This document shows, one piece after another, positions 43,629 through 56,440 of a DNA stretch of 64,000 nt. Position 1 is the first letter of the stretch, and each line of letters starts with the position of its first letter. The stretch is taken from NCBI RefSeq assembly GCF_921293095.1, contig NC_060258.1, positions 6,400,607 to 6,464,606 on the forward strand, read 5' to 3'. The DNA comes from Ischnura elegans (taxonomy: Eukaryota; Arthropoda; Insecta; Odonata; Coenagrionidae). Made by a program: the position numbers and the translations under genes. The notes below the pieces were generated by a model that was not told the DNA's origin, ran no database searches, and was given only the letters and a program-made list of their open reading frames with translations.

Positions 43629-46600
43629 TTGAGGCCGAGGGAGAAGGAAGTGGAGGAGGTAGAAGGAGATGGAGGAGGTAGAAGGAAGTGGAGAAGGTAG
43701 AAGGAAGTGGAGGAGGTAGGAAGAGGTGTAGAAGGTAGAAGAAAGTGGAGCACGTAGAAGGAATAGAAGGACGTAGGAGGAAGTGGAGGAAGTAGAAGGA
43801 TGTGGAGAAGGTAAAAGAAAGTGGAGGAGGTAGAAGGAAGTGGAGGAAAGATAGGGAGGGGGAGGAGGGAGAAGAAGGGGAGGTCAGAGAAGGAAAGAGA
43901 GAAGGAAGAAGGAAGGGGAGGAGGTAGAAGGAAGAGGAGGAAGCAGAAGGAAGTTAACGAGGTAGAAGGAAGTAAAGGATGTAGAAGGAAGTAAAGGCTG
44001 TAGAAGGAAGTGGAGGAGGTAGAAGGAAGTGAAGGAGGTAGGAGAAAGTGGATGATGGAGAAGGAAGTGGAGATGGTATAAGGAAATGGAGGATAAAAAA
44101 GGAAAAAGAGGAGGTAGAAGGAATTGGAGGAGGTAGAAGGAAGTGCAGCAGTTAGAAAGAGGTGAAGAAGGTAGAAGGAAGTGGAGGAGGGAGAAAAAGG
44201 GGATGTCGGAGAAGGATGGGGAGGAGGTAGAAGGAAGTGGTGGAGGTATAAGAAAGTGTAGGAGGTAGAGGGAAGTGGAGGCCGTAGGCGAAAGTGGAGG
44301 AGGTATCAAGAAGTTTAGGAGGTAGAGAAAGTGGAAGAGGCAGAAATAAGTTGAGGCGGTTGAAGTAATTGGAAGAGGTAGAATGTAGTGGAGGAGGTTT
44401 AAGGAAGGGGAGGCTGAATAAGGAAGTGCAGGTCATAGAATAAAGTGGTGGAAGTAGAAGGATCCGGAGGTGGTAAAAGGAAGTGTAGGAGGTAGAAGGA
44501 AGAGAAGTAGGAAGAAGGAAGTGGAGGAGGTAGAAGAACGTGGTGGAAGTAGAAGGAAGTGGAGGAGGAAGAAAGAAGTTGAGGAGGCAGAAGAAAGTGG
44601 AGGAGGTAGAAAAAAGTGGAGGAGGAAGAAGGAAGATGAGTAGGTTGAAGGAAGTGGAGGAGGTAGTAGGAAGTAGAGGAGGTATAAGGAACTGCAGGAG
44701 GTAGATGGAAGTGGAGGAGGTAGAAGGAGATAAAGGAGGTAGAAGTAAGTGGTGGAGGGAGAAGGAAGTTGAGGAGGGAGATGGAAGTGGAGGAGTCAGA
44801 AGAAAGGGGAGGATTCAGTAGGAAGGGGAGGAGGGAGAAGAATAAGAAGAAAGAGAAGGAAGGGGAGAAGGGAGAAGGAAGAAAAGGAAAGAGAAGGAAG
44901 GGAAGGAGGTGGAAGGAAGTGGAGGAGGTAGAAGGAAGTGGAGAAGGTAGAAGGAAGGGGAGAAGGTTGAAAGAAGTGGAGGAGGTAGGAAGTAGTGAAG
45001 GAGATAGAAGGAAGTGGAGGACGTAGAAGGGAGTGAAGGAGGTAAAAGGAACTGGAGGAGGTGGAAGGATGTGGAGGAGGTAGAAGGAAGTGAAGGAGGT
45101 AGAAAGAAGTGGAGGAAAGAAAGGTAAAGGGAGGAGGGAGAAGAAGAGGAGGTCAGAGAAGAAAGGGGAGAAGGGAGAAGGAAGGGGAGGAGAAAGAAGG
45201 AAGGGGAGGACGTAGAAAGAAGGGGAGGAGGTAGAAGGAATCGGAGGATGTTGAAGGAATTGGAGGAATAAGAAGAAGGGGAAGTCGGAGAAGGAAGGGG
45301 AGGAGGAAGAAAGAAGTGGAGGAGGGAGAAGGAAAAGGAAGAGGTAGAAGGAAGGGGAAGAGGTAGAAGGAAGGGGAGTATGCAGAAGGAAGTGGAGGAG
45401 GTAGAAGGAAGTGGAAAAGGCAGAAGGAAGTGAAGGAGGTAGTAGGAAGTAGAGGAAGAAGAAGCCAGTGGAGGAGGTAGAAGGAAGTGGAGGAGGTAGA
45501 AGAAAATGGAGGAGGAAGAATGAAGTGGAGGAGGTAGGAGGAAGTGGAGGATGTAGAAAGAAGTGGAGGACGTAGAAGAAAGTCAGGAGTTAGAAGAAAG
45601 TGGAGAAGGTAGAAGAAAGTGGAGGATATAGAAGGAAGTGAAGGAGATAGAAGGAAGTGGGGGAGGGAGAGGGAAGTTGAGGGGGGGGATGTTAGTGGAG
45701 AAGAGAGAAGGAAGTGGAGGATGGAGTGGGAAGGGGAGGAGGTAGGAGAAACAAGAGGAAAGAGAAGAAATGATAGGACGCTGTAAGAAATGAAAGAGGG
45801 AAAAGGAAGGGGAAGAGGGAGGAGGATGGTCAGGAAGGAGAAGGAAGCGGAGGAGGTAGAAGGAATTGGAGGAGGCAGAAGGAATTGGAGAAGACAGAAG
45901 GAAGTGGAGGACGTAGAAGGAAGTGGAGGAGTCAGAAAAATGTTGAGAATGTAGAATTAATTGGAGGAGATGGAAGGAAGTGGAGGATTCAGAAGAAAGT
46001 GGAGGAGGTAGAAGGAAATTGAGGAAAGAGAAGAAAGGAGAGGTGGGTGAAGAAGGGGAGGTCGAAGGAGGAAGGGGAGGAGACAGATGGAAGGGGAGGA
46101 GGTAGAAGGAAATGGAGGAGGTAGAAGGATGTGAAGGAGGTAGAAGGAAATGGAGGAGGTAGGAGGAGGTAAATGAGGTAGAAGCAAGTGGAGGAGGTAG
46201 AAAGAAGTTGTGGAGGTAGAAAGAAGTTGTGGAGGTAGAAGTAAGTGGAAGAGGTATAAGAAAGTGATGGAGATAGGAGGAAGTGGGGGAGGTAGAAGGA
46301 AGTGGTTGAGATAGAAGGAAGTGGATGAGGTAGAAGGATGTGAAGGAAATAGAAGGCAGTGGATGAGAGAGAAGGAAGTGGAGAAGGTATAAGGACGTAG
46401 AGGATAAAGAAGGAAGTGGAGGAGGTGGAAGGAAGTGGAGGAGGTAGACGAAGTGGAGGAGGGAGAAGGAAGTGGAGGAGGTAGAAGGAAGCGGATGAGG
46501 GAGAAGGAAGTGGAGGCGGTAAAAGGAAGTAAAGGAGGTAGAAAAAAAGTGGAGTAGGAAGAAGGAAGATGAGAAGGTTGAAGGAAATAGAGGGGGCAGA

Positions 46601-48880
46601 CGGAAGACGGTGAGGTAAAAGGAAGTTGAGGAGGTAGAAGGAAGTGGAGGAGAGAGAAGGAAGTTGAGTAGGAAGAAGAAAGTGGTGGAGAAAAAGAATA
46701 TGGAGGAGGAAGAAGAAAGCGGAGGAGGTAGAAGAAAGGGGAGGAGGTTGAAGAAGTTGAAGAGGTAGAAGGAATTTTTGGAGGTGGAAGGAAATGGAAT
46801 AGGTACAAGGAAGTGGGGGAAGTAGAATGAAGTGAAGGAGGTAGGAGGAAGTGAAGGAGGTTGAAGGAAGTGTAGGTGGTAGAAGTAAGAGGATTAGAGA
46901 GAAGTTAGTGGAGTAGGTAGAAGGAAGTGCAGGAGGTAGAAAGAAGTCGAGGACGTAGAAGGAAGTCGAGGTTGTGGAAGGAAGTGGAGGACGTAGAAGG
47001 AAGTGAAAACGTAAGAAGTAAGTGGAAGAGGGAGAAGGAAGTTGAGGAGGAAGATGGAAGTGGAGGATTGAGCAGGAAGGGGAGGATGGAGAACAAGAGA
47101 AAAGAGAAGGAAGGGGAGGATGGAGAAGAAGGGGATGTCGGAGAAGGAAGGGGAGAAGTCAGAAGGAAGTGGTGGAGGTAAAACGATGTGTAGGAGGTAG
47201 AAGGAAGTGGAGGCAATAGAAGGAAGTGGAGGAGAATGAAGGAAGTGGAAAAGGTAGAAGGAAGTGGAGAAGGTAGGACTAAGTGAATGAGGTAGAAGGA
47301 AAAGGAGGAGGGAGAAGGAAGTGGAGGAAAATGACGGAAGTTGAGGAGGTAAAAAGAAGTTGAAACGGTAGAGGGAAGTGGAGGAGGTAGAAGGAAGTGG
47401 AGGAGGTTTAAGGAAGTGGAGAAGGTAGAAAGAAATGAAGGATAAAAGGATGTGGAGGATGTAGAAAGGAAGTGGAGGAGGAATGAGAAGTGGAGGAGTT
47501 AGAAGAAAGTGGAGGAAGTAGAAGAAAGTGGAGAAGGTAAAAGTTAGTGTCGGAGGTAGGAGAAGTGGAGGAGGTAGAAGGAAGTGGAGAAGGTAGATGG
47601 AAGTGTATGACGAAGCAGGGAGTGGAGGAGGTAGAAGAAAGTGTGGAAGTAGAAGGAAGTGGAGGAGGTAGATGGAAGTTGAGGAGAAAGAAGGAAGTGG
47701 AGGAGTAAGGAGAAAGTGGACGAGGAAGAAGGAAGAAGAGGAGGTTGAAGGAAGAATATGAGGTAGAAGGAAGCGGAGGAGGTAGAAGAGAGAGGAGGAG
47801 GTAGAAGGTAGCGAAGGATGTAGAAGGAAGTTGGGAAGGGAGATTAAAGTGGAGGAGAGAGGTGGAAGTTCGGGATTGAGTAGGAAAGGGAGGAGGGAGG
47901 AGAAGAAGAGGAAAGAGAAGGAAGGGAATGAAGGAGAAAGTGATAAAAGAAACAGAAGGAAGGGGAGGAGGGAGAAGGAAGTGGAAGTGTAAGACGGAAG
48001 TTGAGGAGGATGGAGGTCGTGGAGGAGGTAGGAGAGAAAGGGGGATCTAGAAGGATGTGGAATAGGTATAAGTATGTGGAGGAGGTTAAAGGATGGGAAG
48101 AGCTTGAAGGAAGTGGAGGAAAGAGAAGGAAGGGGAGGAGGGAAAAGAAGGGGAGGGGGTTGAAGGTAGGGGAGGAGGTAGAAAGAAGTTGAGGTTGTAG
48201 AAGGAAGTGGAGGAGAAAGAAGGAAGTGGAGGATGGAATAAGAAGGGGAGAAGGAAGAAGAGGATTGAAAAGGAAGGGCAGGAGGGAAAAGGAAGAAGAG
48301 GAGGGTGAAGAAAGTGGATGACGTAGAAGTAAGTGGACGAAGTGGAAGGAATGGAAGGAGGCGAAGGAAGTGGAAGATGTATTACGAAGTAAAGGGGGTA
48401 GAAGCAAGTGGGGGTGGGAGAAGGAAGAAGAGAGGGTAGAATTAAGTTGAGGAGGTAAAAGGAAGTGGAACAGGTAGAAGGAAGTGGACGACGTAGAAGG
48501 AAGTGGAGGAGGTAGTTGGAATGGGAGAACACAGAAGCGAGTGGAGGAGGTAGAAGGAAGGGGTAAAGGCAGAATGAAGTGGAGTAGGTAGTATGTAGTA
48601 AAGGAGGTTAAAGTAAGTTTAGGAGGTAAGAGGAAGTGGTGGAGGTAGAAGGAATTGGAGGACGTAGAGGGAAGTTGAGGAGGTAGACGAAAGTGGAGGA
48701 CGTAGAAAGGTGGAGAGGAGGTAGAAGGAAGTGGAGGAGGTAGAAGGAAGTGGATGAGATAGAAGGAAATGAAGGAGGTAGAAGGAAATGGAGGAGGGAG
48801 AAGGAAGTGGAGGAGGGAGATGAAAGTTGAGGAGAGAGATGGAAGAGGGTGAGGGAGAAAAAAAGAGGAAAGAGAAGAAA
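43629..48880 (+). repeat. Purine-rich minisatellite, unit about 19 bp, left block
   Basis: More than 5 kb of degenerate GTAGAAGGAAGTGGAGGAG units on the plus strand, almost entirely A and G. Variants with longer units (GGAGGATTGAGTAGGAAGGG, AAGGGGATGTCGGAGAAGG, GAATAAGGAAGTGCAGGTCA) recur at intervals of several hundred bp, so there is higher-order structure. Long Ser/Leu/Pro/Phe-rich open frames on the minus strand are products of the repeat, not genes. Polypurine mirror-like tracts of this size can adopt triplex structures. Confidence 0.95.
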
Positions 48881-48892
48881 TGGGACTTGGAC

Positions 48893-51800
48893 TTGTTTTT
48901 TATTTAACCTGGCCCGGGTGAGGCCACAATCCGGCCCCCTCTTCCCCCGGGCCAGGGGTCTTTTACAGTAGATGTTTCGTAATTTCAATTAATTGACTGG
49001 CACGTAAGTCAGTAAGTCCATAAAACAAATGTGATGCCTTGAGGTGGTGTTACAGAGCTGTCAAGTCTTGAGGCTGCTGCTATCTGGAGACACTCCTTGC
49101 CTCCGCTGATGTAATCGCAGCAGCCTTCGTTAGTGGGCACCACGGGACTCACCACTGTTACATAATAAATAACGATAAAAAGACATAGATTAAAGATAAA
49201 ATCGTAAGACTTTGATATATAGTTCTATATACAGGATCAGAGATATCCTCAGAAATGTTATGAAAAGGAGTCTTTTGGATTGAATAAAGTTTGAGCATCT
49301 GTTTCTACAGGAATCTCCTTACGGAGACGCAGCTTGAGGGCCTGGAATTTAAGTCCTTTTTTAGAATTTTAGATTTTCTAGAAAACGCATACCAATTGTT
49401 CCTAACCGTCACATATAAGGCATGCAGGTCAACATTAAGATCATGTAAATATGATTTGATGTCAGTTTGGTCATTAACATCCTTTAAGACTTTATTGACT
49501 ATATCATCATCGACCAAAGGCAAGTCATCCTCGTCAGTGTTACCAGGGTCAGAAACTGACTCATCACCAGAACTGTTATAACTAGAAGTCAGGTCGGCCA
49601 TGTCTGAGTCATGGCAGTCGTCGTCATTGGAAGATAGGCGGTCCTCTGTCTCCACCACCGACCTCTTCGCCTGGAATTCGGTGGGTGAGTCAGGACTCCG
49701 TTTTGGTGGTCGATGAGCTCCATCCCCGGAAGGCCTCGGTACTCCCTCCAACGCAGAGATCTCCGCGACCGAGGACCGAGGCACCTCCGCGACCAGCGGT
49801 GCTGGATTCTCGGGAGAAGGGGGCGGTGTGGGTAGAGTGGGAAGCACCGTGACTGCCTTCACGGCCGGAGCAGGTGTGGGAGACTTCCCACGCATGATGT
49901 CGCATCGCGCCTGATGGTGCCCCGTCCTCCGGCACGTGGTGCAGACGATGTCATCGAGGTTAAGGAAAACCGTGTAAACGGTCCCGGCATGTTCCACAGG
50001 TAAGGAAAAGGGAAGATCCGCCAGGTTGTCCACTACCACGTGAGCTAGTCGTCTGAACCCCAGCCAGCCGAGGGTCTCGACAGGAGGATCGAACGCAGGA
50101 GATCGACCCCACCACACGCCCGTACTGCGCGAACATGTTGTGGAGAATCGAAGAGGGTATGTCTGGTAGAACATTTGAAAGAAAAATCCTAGTTGCTCCT
50201 GACACATATTTCCTAAACTTATAGGATTTCCCCTGATAACACAAAGGGAAAGCCGAAACAACCCTTTCGGCGTGAGCCAAACTTTTGAGGTAGACGCAAA
50301 TCCTATTATTGCTGATCTTGGATGCAAATTTAATATCACGAGGGTCCACAACAGACAAAATGGGTATGAGGTAATTATCAAGCGGGACATTCTCGACTGC
50401 CTCACACACCACAGCGGTGCGCTTATTCGGCACATCACCAACGTCAGAATAGGAAAAGGCTGGCATCCCGGTAGCGTTGGCGGTAGCTGTGGCGTAGGTT
50501 GTTGAGGTAGAAGTCAATGAGGTCGAGTCAGGAGGAGATGGCTTTTTAGTGGAATAAGGGGAAGGAGGACAGGTAGGCGGTGGCTGGATCTCAACATCCG
50601 TTAGCGGGGGAGGTGGAGGGCTTAACGTGGAGGACTTCAGTTTTTTCGTGGGCATTGCAACTGAAGTAGAAGAGGCGGTCTCGTGGATGGACGATGACGT
50701 GGGAGAAGATGGGCAATTTGACCAAAATTTGCCCTCACACTTTTCCACTTCCCGACATGGTACCTTGAAAGCAGAAGAGGTGATCTCGTGGGTGGACGAT
50801 GGCGTAGGAGAAGATGGGCATTTTGTGGAATGGCTTTTCGTAGATTTGGAGGGAGAATGATAAGTGTCGGGGACGATTTCGGCCGCTGAGGGGGAAGGAG
50901 ATCGAGAACGATCGCCCCCGATCTGCGACACACCGAGATCACTGGCAGATGATGCCTTCTTTTTACGTTTACGGCCAGCCCCCCTGACTGATGACTTGTT
51001 TTTGCCCACCATAGCGCACCAGACTAGTGGACACTACCTCAATTCACACACGACAGCGCACCGGTGAGCTAAAGACGGTGTATGCACTTGAGGGACACTG
51101 CAGGCCCGTGGTCCAACAGAGGGTGGTACGTTAAAGTACCACGCATAAACTGAATTAAGATTTAAAAAATGAAAAACTCGGCACCCAAGAGCAGAAGAGG
51201 CTCCGGTTCACGGTGAAATAGTAGTAAGCACAGTGAGAATAACGTCGAATCAAAAAATATGCCTCTAATGAGGGGTGCCAAAAAACATGAAATAAAGTCA
51301 AAGTCAAAAAACACTAATATTTGAAAAAGGGATTGTTGGCCTCCTAATTAACACAGGACGATCGCAATACCACCAGGACCTTGAGAAAATTATTCAGAAC
51401 ACAATTCTGGGGCTCTAAAGGGAGGTTATAATGAGACACCAGTTAACAAAACAAAAGACGATCGCCGATCACTTCGAAAACATCGAAAAATAACCCCAGA
51501 TTATCACTTTTGGAGGTAAATGGCACACAGAATAATAGAATTAGATGATATAGATGTCCTACACTGGATATAAACACTTGGTATGAAACTTATAAGAGAT
51601 AATTACGTAATTATTAGAACAGGATCACATGTTCACTCATGAAACATAAAACTTCGAAAATAACCGAAACTTAGGCACAGAATGACACTAAAGGGGTGAA
51701 ATATAACAGAATAGTAACTCCGGAACACTGATTACCCTCGATCAGGACGGATTTTCACTAAAATAAGGAATTATAACATAAAAACCAATTCGGTAAAACT

Positions 51801-52122
51801 GAACACTTAATCCACTTGTAATCGGATGAAAAATGCACTTAAGAGAACGAAACTTTCACAAGCGCTGTAGAATAAACGGCATTGGAATCACACAAAATCA
51901 CTCGGTGGCCAAAGCCAACCCTTAAGAATGTCGACTTTGAAAAATCTCGGTAGCGGCTGGGTTGTGGCAAACACAAAAAATGCCACAAAAACGCCAAAAA
52001 TGGGTGAATATCGGAGATTTTCACATTGGTCAGCAGCGGACACTTTCACAATCGTTGCTGACACTAGCAGCGTTAGTTTATCGGCGAATTACCCATGAAA
52101 TCAGAGGATATACGGGAGCGGC
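48893..52122 (-). mobile_element. 3.2-kb retroelement with only a gag-like ORF, inserted in the minisatellite
   Basis: ACTTGGAC occurs at 48885-48892 and 52123-52130 and flanks a unique 3230-bp segment. On the minus strand the 3' end has AATAAA followed by a short A-rich tail, as expected for retroposition. The 5' untranslated part is about 1.1 kb (52122-51013) and the single coding region spans 51012-49305. No reverse transcriptase or endonuclease is present, although the element appears complete at both ends. It therefore must have been mobilised in trans (a half-LINE arrangement) or is an internally deleted derivative. Confidence 0.7.
49305..51012 (-). pseudogene. Gag-like ORF1 protein with RRM-like and CCHC parts
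   Basis: ATG at 51012. The N-terminal 200 residues are Lys/Ser/Pro/Thr-rich (low complexity). A folded block follows (IPILSVVDPRDIKFASKISN, NRICVYLKSLAHAERVV, ATRIFLSNVLPDIPSSILHN, MFAQYGRVVG). After one frameshift (between about 50130 and 50060) comes FRRLAHVVVDNLADLPFSL, then DDIVCTTCRRTGHHQARC, a CCHC zinc knuckle. The C-terminal part is Pro-rich then acidic, ending at 49305. This plan matches ORF1/gag-like proteins of arthropod non-LTR elements. The frameshift is the only major defect. Confidence 0.72.
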
Positions 52123-52130
52123 ACTTGGAC

Positions 52131-55100
52131 ACGTGTGACTCGTGTGGAGGAGGGAGAAGGGAGTGGAGAAGGTAGTGGGAAGTGGGGGTGGTAGAAGGAA
52201 GTGGAGAAGATAAAAGGAAAATGAATAGGCAGAAGAAAGTGGAGGAGGAAAAAAATTGGAGGAGGAAGAAGAAAGATGAGGAGGTAGAAGACAATGGCGG
52301 AGGTTGAAGGAAGTTGAGGAAGTAGAAAGAATTGGCGGTGGTAGAAGAAAATGGAGGAGGTAGAAGGACGTGGAGGAAATAGAAGGAAGTTAAAGAGGTA
52401 GAAGTAAGTGGAGGAGGTTGAAGGAAGTGGAGGTGGTAGAAGGAAGTGGAGGAGGTAGAAGGAAGTGGAGGACGAAGAACGAAGTCGAGAACGTTGAAGG
52501 AAGTGGAGGAGGTAGAAGAAAATGGAGGAGGTAGAAGTAAGGGGAGGAAAGAGAAGGAAGTTGAGGAGAAAGATAGAAGTGAAGGAGAAAGATGGGAGTG
52601 AAGGATTGAGTAGGAAGGGGAGGAGGGAGAAGATGAAGAGGAAAGAGAAGGAAGGGGAGAAGTCAGAAGGTAGTGGTGGAGGTAAAAGGAAGTGTAGGAG
52701 GTAGAAGGTAATGGAGGCCATAGAAGGAATTGGAGAAGGGAGAACTAAGTGGATGAGGTAGAAGGAAAAGGAGATGGTAGAAGGAAGTGGAGGAAAAAAG
52801 GATGTGGAGGAGGTAGAAAGGAAGTGGAGGAGGAATACGAAGTGGAGAAGTTAGAAAAAAGTTGAGGACGAGGAAAAAAGTGGAGGAGGTTAAAAGAAGT
52901 GTAGGAGGTAGAAGGATGTGGAGGAGGTAGAAGGAAGTGGATGTGGTAGAAGGAGGTGTAGGGCGTAGCAGGATGTGGAAGAGGCAGAAGAAAGTGTGGA
53001 AGTAGAAGGAAGTGGACGAGGCAGAAGGAAGTTGAGGAGGTAGAAGGAAGGGGAGGAGGTAGAAGTAAGGTGAGGACGTAGAAGGAAGTGGAGGAGGTAG
53101 AAGGAATTGTAGGAGGCAGAAGGAATTGAAGTTGGCAATATTAATTTTGGGACATAGAAGGAAGTGGAGGAGGTAGAAATACGTGGAGGAGGCAGAAGGA
53201 AGACGAGGAGGCTGAAGGAAGTGGAAGAGGAAGAACTAAGTGGAGGAGGTGAAGGAAGGTATAGAGGTTGAAGGAAGTGGAGGAGGCAAAAGAAAGTGGA
53301 GGAAGAAGAAGAAAGTAGAGGAGGTAAAAGAAAGTGGAGAAAGTTGATGGAAATTGAGAAGGAAGAAGGAATTGGCGGAGATAGAAAGGAATGGAGGAGG
53401 TAGAAGGAAGTGGAGGAAGTGGAAGTATATTAAGGGGTAGAAGTAAGTGGAGGAGGATGAAGGACGTGGAGGTGGTAGAAGTAAGTGGAGGAGGTAAGAG
53501 GAAGTGGAGGAGGGAGAATGAAGTGGAAGAGGTAGAAGGAAGTAGATGAGGGAGAAGGAAGTGGGGGAAATAGACGGAAGTGGAGGAAGCAAATGGAAGT
53601 GAAGGAGGTAGAAGGAAGTGGAGGAGGTAGAAGGAAGTGGAGGATTTGCAGGAAAGTGGAGGAGTTAAAAGGAAGTGGAGGCGGAAGAAGGAAGTGGAGG
53701 AGGTATAAGGAAGTGGAGGACGTAGAAAGAAGTGGAGTGGGAGAAGAAAGTTGACGAGAGAGAAGGTAGTGGAGGAGGTAGAAGTAAGTGGAGGGGGTAG
53801 AAGGAAGTGGAAGAGGTAGAAGGAAGTGAAGGAGGTAGGAGGAAGGGGGGGAGGTAAAAGGAAGTGAAGGAGGTAGGAGAAAGTGGATGAGGAAGAAGGA
53901 AGTGGAGAAGGTATAAGGAAATGGAGGATAAAAAAGGAAATAGAGGAGGTAGAAGGAATTGGAGGAGGTAGAAGGAAGTGGATCAGGTAGAAAGAGGTGA
54001 AGAAGGTAGAAGGAAGTGGAGGAGGGAGAAAAAGGGGATGTCGGAGAAGGAAGTGGACGACGTAGAAGGAAGTGGAGGAGGTTGAAGGAAGGGGTGAAGG
54101 CTGAAGGAAGTGGAGGAGGTAGTATGTAGTAAAGGAGGTAGAAGTAAGTTTAGGAGGTAAGAGGAAGTGGTGGAGGTAGAAGGAAGTGTAGGAGGTAGAA
54201 GGAAGTGGAGGCCGTAGGCGAAAGTGGAGGACGTATTAAGAAGTTTAGGTGGTAGAAGAAAGTGGAAGAGGTAGAAAGAAGTTGAGGCGGTTTAAGGAGG
54301 GGGAGGCTGAATAAGGAAGTGCAGGTCATAGAATAAAGTGGTGGAAGTAGAAGGAACCGGAGGGGGTAAAAGGAAGTGTAGGAGGTAGAAGGAAGTGAAG
54401 TAGGTAGAAGGAATTGGAGGAGGTAGAAGAAAGTGGTGGAAGTAGAAGGAAGTGGAGGAGGAAGAAAGAAGTTGAGAAGGCAGAAGAAAGTGGAGGATGT
54501 AGAAAAAAGTGGAGGAGGAAGAAGGAAGATAAGGAGGTTGAAGGAAGTGGAGGAGGTAGAAGGAAGTGGTGGAGGTAAAAGGTAGTGGTGGAGGTAGGAT
54601 GAGGTGGAGGAGAGAGAAGGAAGTTGAGTAGGCAGAAGAAAGTTTAGGAGGCAAAATAAAATGGAGGAGGAAGAAGAAAGTGGAGGAGGTAGAAAAAAGT
54701 GAAAGAGGTTGAAGGAAGTTTAGGAAGTTGAAGGAATTGCCGGAGGTAGAAGGAAATGGAGGAGGAAGAAGGATGTGGAGGAGGTTGAAGGAAGTAGAGG
54801 TGGTACAAGTATGTGGAGTAGATAGAAGGAAGTGGAGGAGGTAGAAGAATGTGGTGGAGGTAGAAGGAAGTGGAGGAGTCAGAAGGAAGTGGAGGAGGTA
54901 GAAGGAAGTGCAGGCGTTAGAAGGATGTGGAGGACGTTGAAGGAAGTGGAGGAGGTAGGATGAAGTGGAGGAGGTAGAAGTAAGTGGAGGAGAGAGAAGG
55001 AAGTTGAGGAGGTAGATGGAAGTAGAGGAGAGAGTTGGAAGTGTAGGATTGAGTAGGAAGGTAAGTTGGTAGAGGAAGGGGATGTCGGAGAAGGAAGGGG

Positions 55101-56437
55101 TGGAGGAATTAGGAAATGGAGGAAAGAGAAGGAAGGGTAGGAGGGTGAAGGAAGTGGAGGAGGTAGAAGGAAGAGGAGGAAGAATGTGCAGGAAGTGGAG
55201 GGGGGTGAAGGAAGGGGAGGAGGTAGAAGAAGGAGGAGGAGTTAAAAGAAATTGGAGGAGGTAGAAGGAAGTGGAGGACATAGAAGGAAGTGGACGAGGT
55301 AGAAGGAAGGAGAGAAGGCAGAACGAATTGAAGGAGGTAGAAGGAAGTTGAGGAGGTAGAAGAAAGTGTGGAAGGGAAAAGTTGGTGGAGAAGGGGAAGG
55401 AAGTGGAGGAGAAAGGAGGAGGAATAAGAGTAGGTTCAAGGAATTGGAGGAGGTATAAAGAGGTGGAGGAGGTAGAACAAAACGGCGGAGGTAGAAGAAT
55501 AAGGAGGAGGTGAAGGAAGGGTAGTAGGTAGAAGGAAATAGAGGAATAAGAAGGAGATTGAGGAGGTAGAAGGAAGTGGAAGAGTGAGAATGAAGTGGAG
55601 GAGGTAAAAGAATGTGGAGGAGGGAGAAGGAAGGGGAGGGGGGAGAATGAAGTGGAGGAGGGGCAAGGAAGGAGAGGAGGTAGAAGGAAGTGGAGGAGGT
55701 CGAAGTTATTTAGGAGGTAGAAGGAAATTGAGGAGGTAGAATAATTTGAAGGTGGCAGAAAGAAGTGGAGGAGGTAGAAGGAAATGGATGAGTTGGAAGG
55801 AAGTAGAGCAGGTAGAATGAAGTGGAGGAGGTATAAGGAAGTTGAGCAGGTAGAAGGAGGTAGAGGAGGTAGAACAAAGTGGAGGAGGTAAAGGAAGGGG
55901 AGGAGTTAGAAGGAAGTGGAAGAGGTAGAAGGAAGTGGAGAATGGAGTATGAAGGAGGGGAGGGAGAAGTAAGGGGAGGAGGTCGGAGAAATGTAGGAAA
56001 GAGAAGGAAGGGGAGGAATGAAAAGGAAGTTGAGGAGGTAGAAGGAAGTGCAGGAGGAAGAAGGAAGTGGTGGACGTATAAGAAAGTGTAGGATGTAGAA
56101 GGAAGTGGAGGAGGTAGAACGAAGTGGAGGACGTAGAACGAAGTGGAGGGGGTAGAAGGAAGTGGAGGCGAGAGAAATAAGGGGAGGAGGGAGAAGGAAA
56201 TGAAGGAAATAGAAGGAAGTCGCGGAGGTTGAAGGAAAGGGAGGAGGTTGAAGGAAGGGGAAGAGGGGGAAGGAACGGGAGGAGGGAGAAGGATGGGGAG
56301 GAGGTTGAAGGAAGTGGAAGACGTAGAAGGAAGTGGAGGAAGTAGAAGGGAGGGGAGAAGGCTGAAGGAAGTTTAGGAAGTAGAAGGAAAGGGAGGAGGC
56401 AGAATGAAGTGGAAGAAGGAAGTGGAGGAAGTGGAGG
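52131..56437 (+). repeat. Purine-rich minisatellite, right block
   Basis: Continuation of the same GTAGAAGGAAGTGGAGGAG-type array after the gag-only insertion. A segment at about 53860-54560 repeats the order of variant units seen at about 44040-44660, including AAGGGGATGTCGGAGAAGG, GTAGGCGAAAGTGGAGGA and AAGGAAGTGCAGGTCATAGA. The block ends sharply at about 56437, next to transposase coding sequence. Confidence 0.95.
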
Positions 56438-56440
56438 CGG

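Noticed and set aside
43629-48880. A CRISPR array or coding repeat protein in the minisatellite
   Set aside because: Units are contiguous without unique spacers, degenerate and purine-only, in a eukaryotic context. This is a minisatellite.
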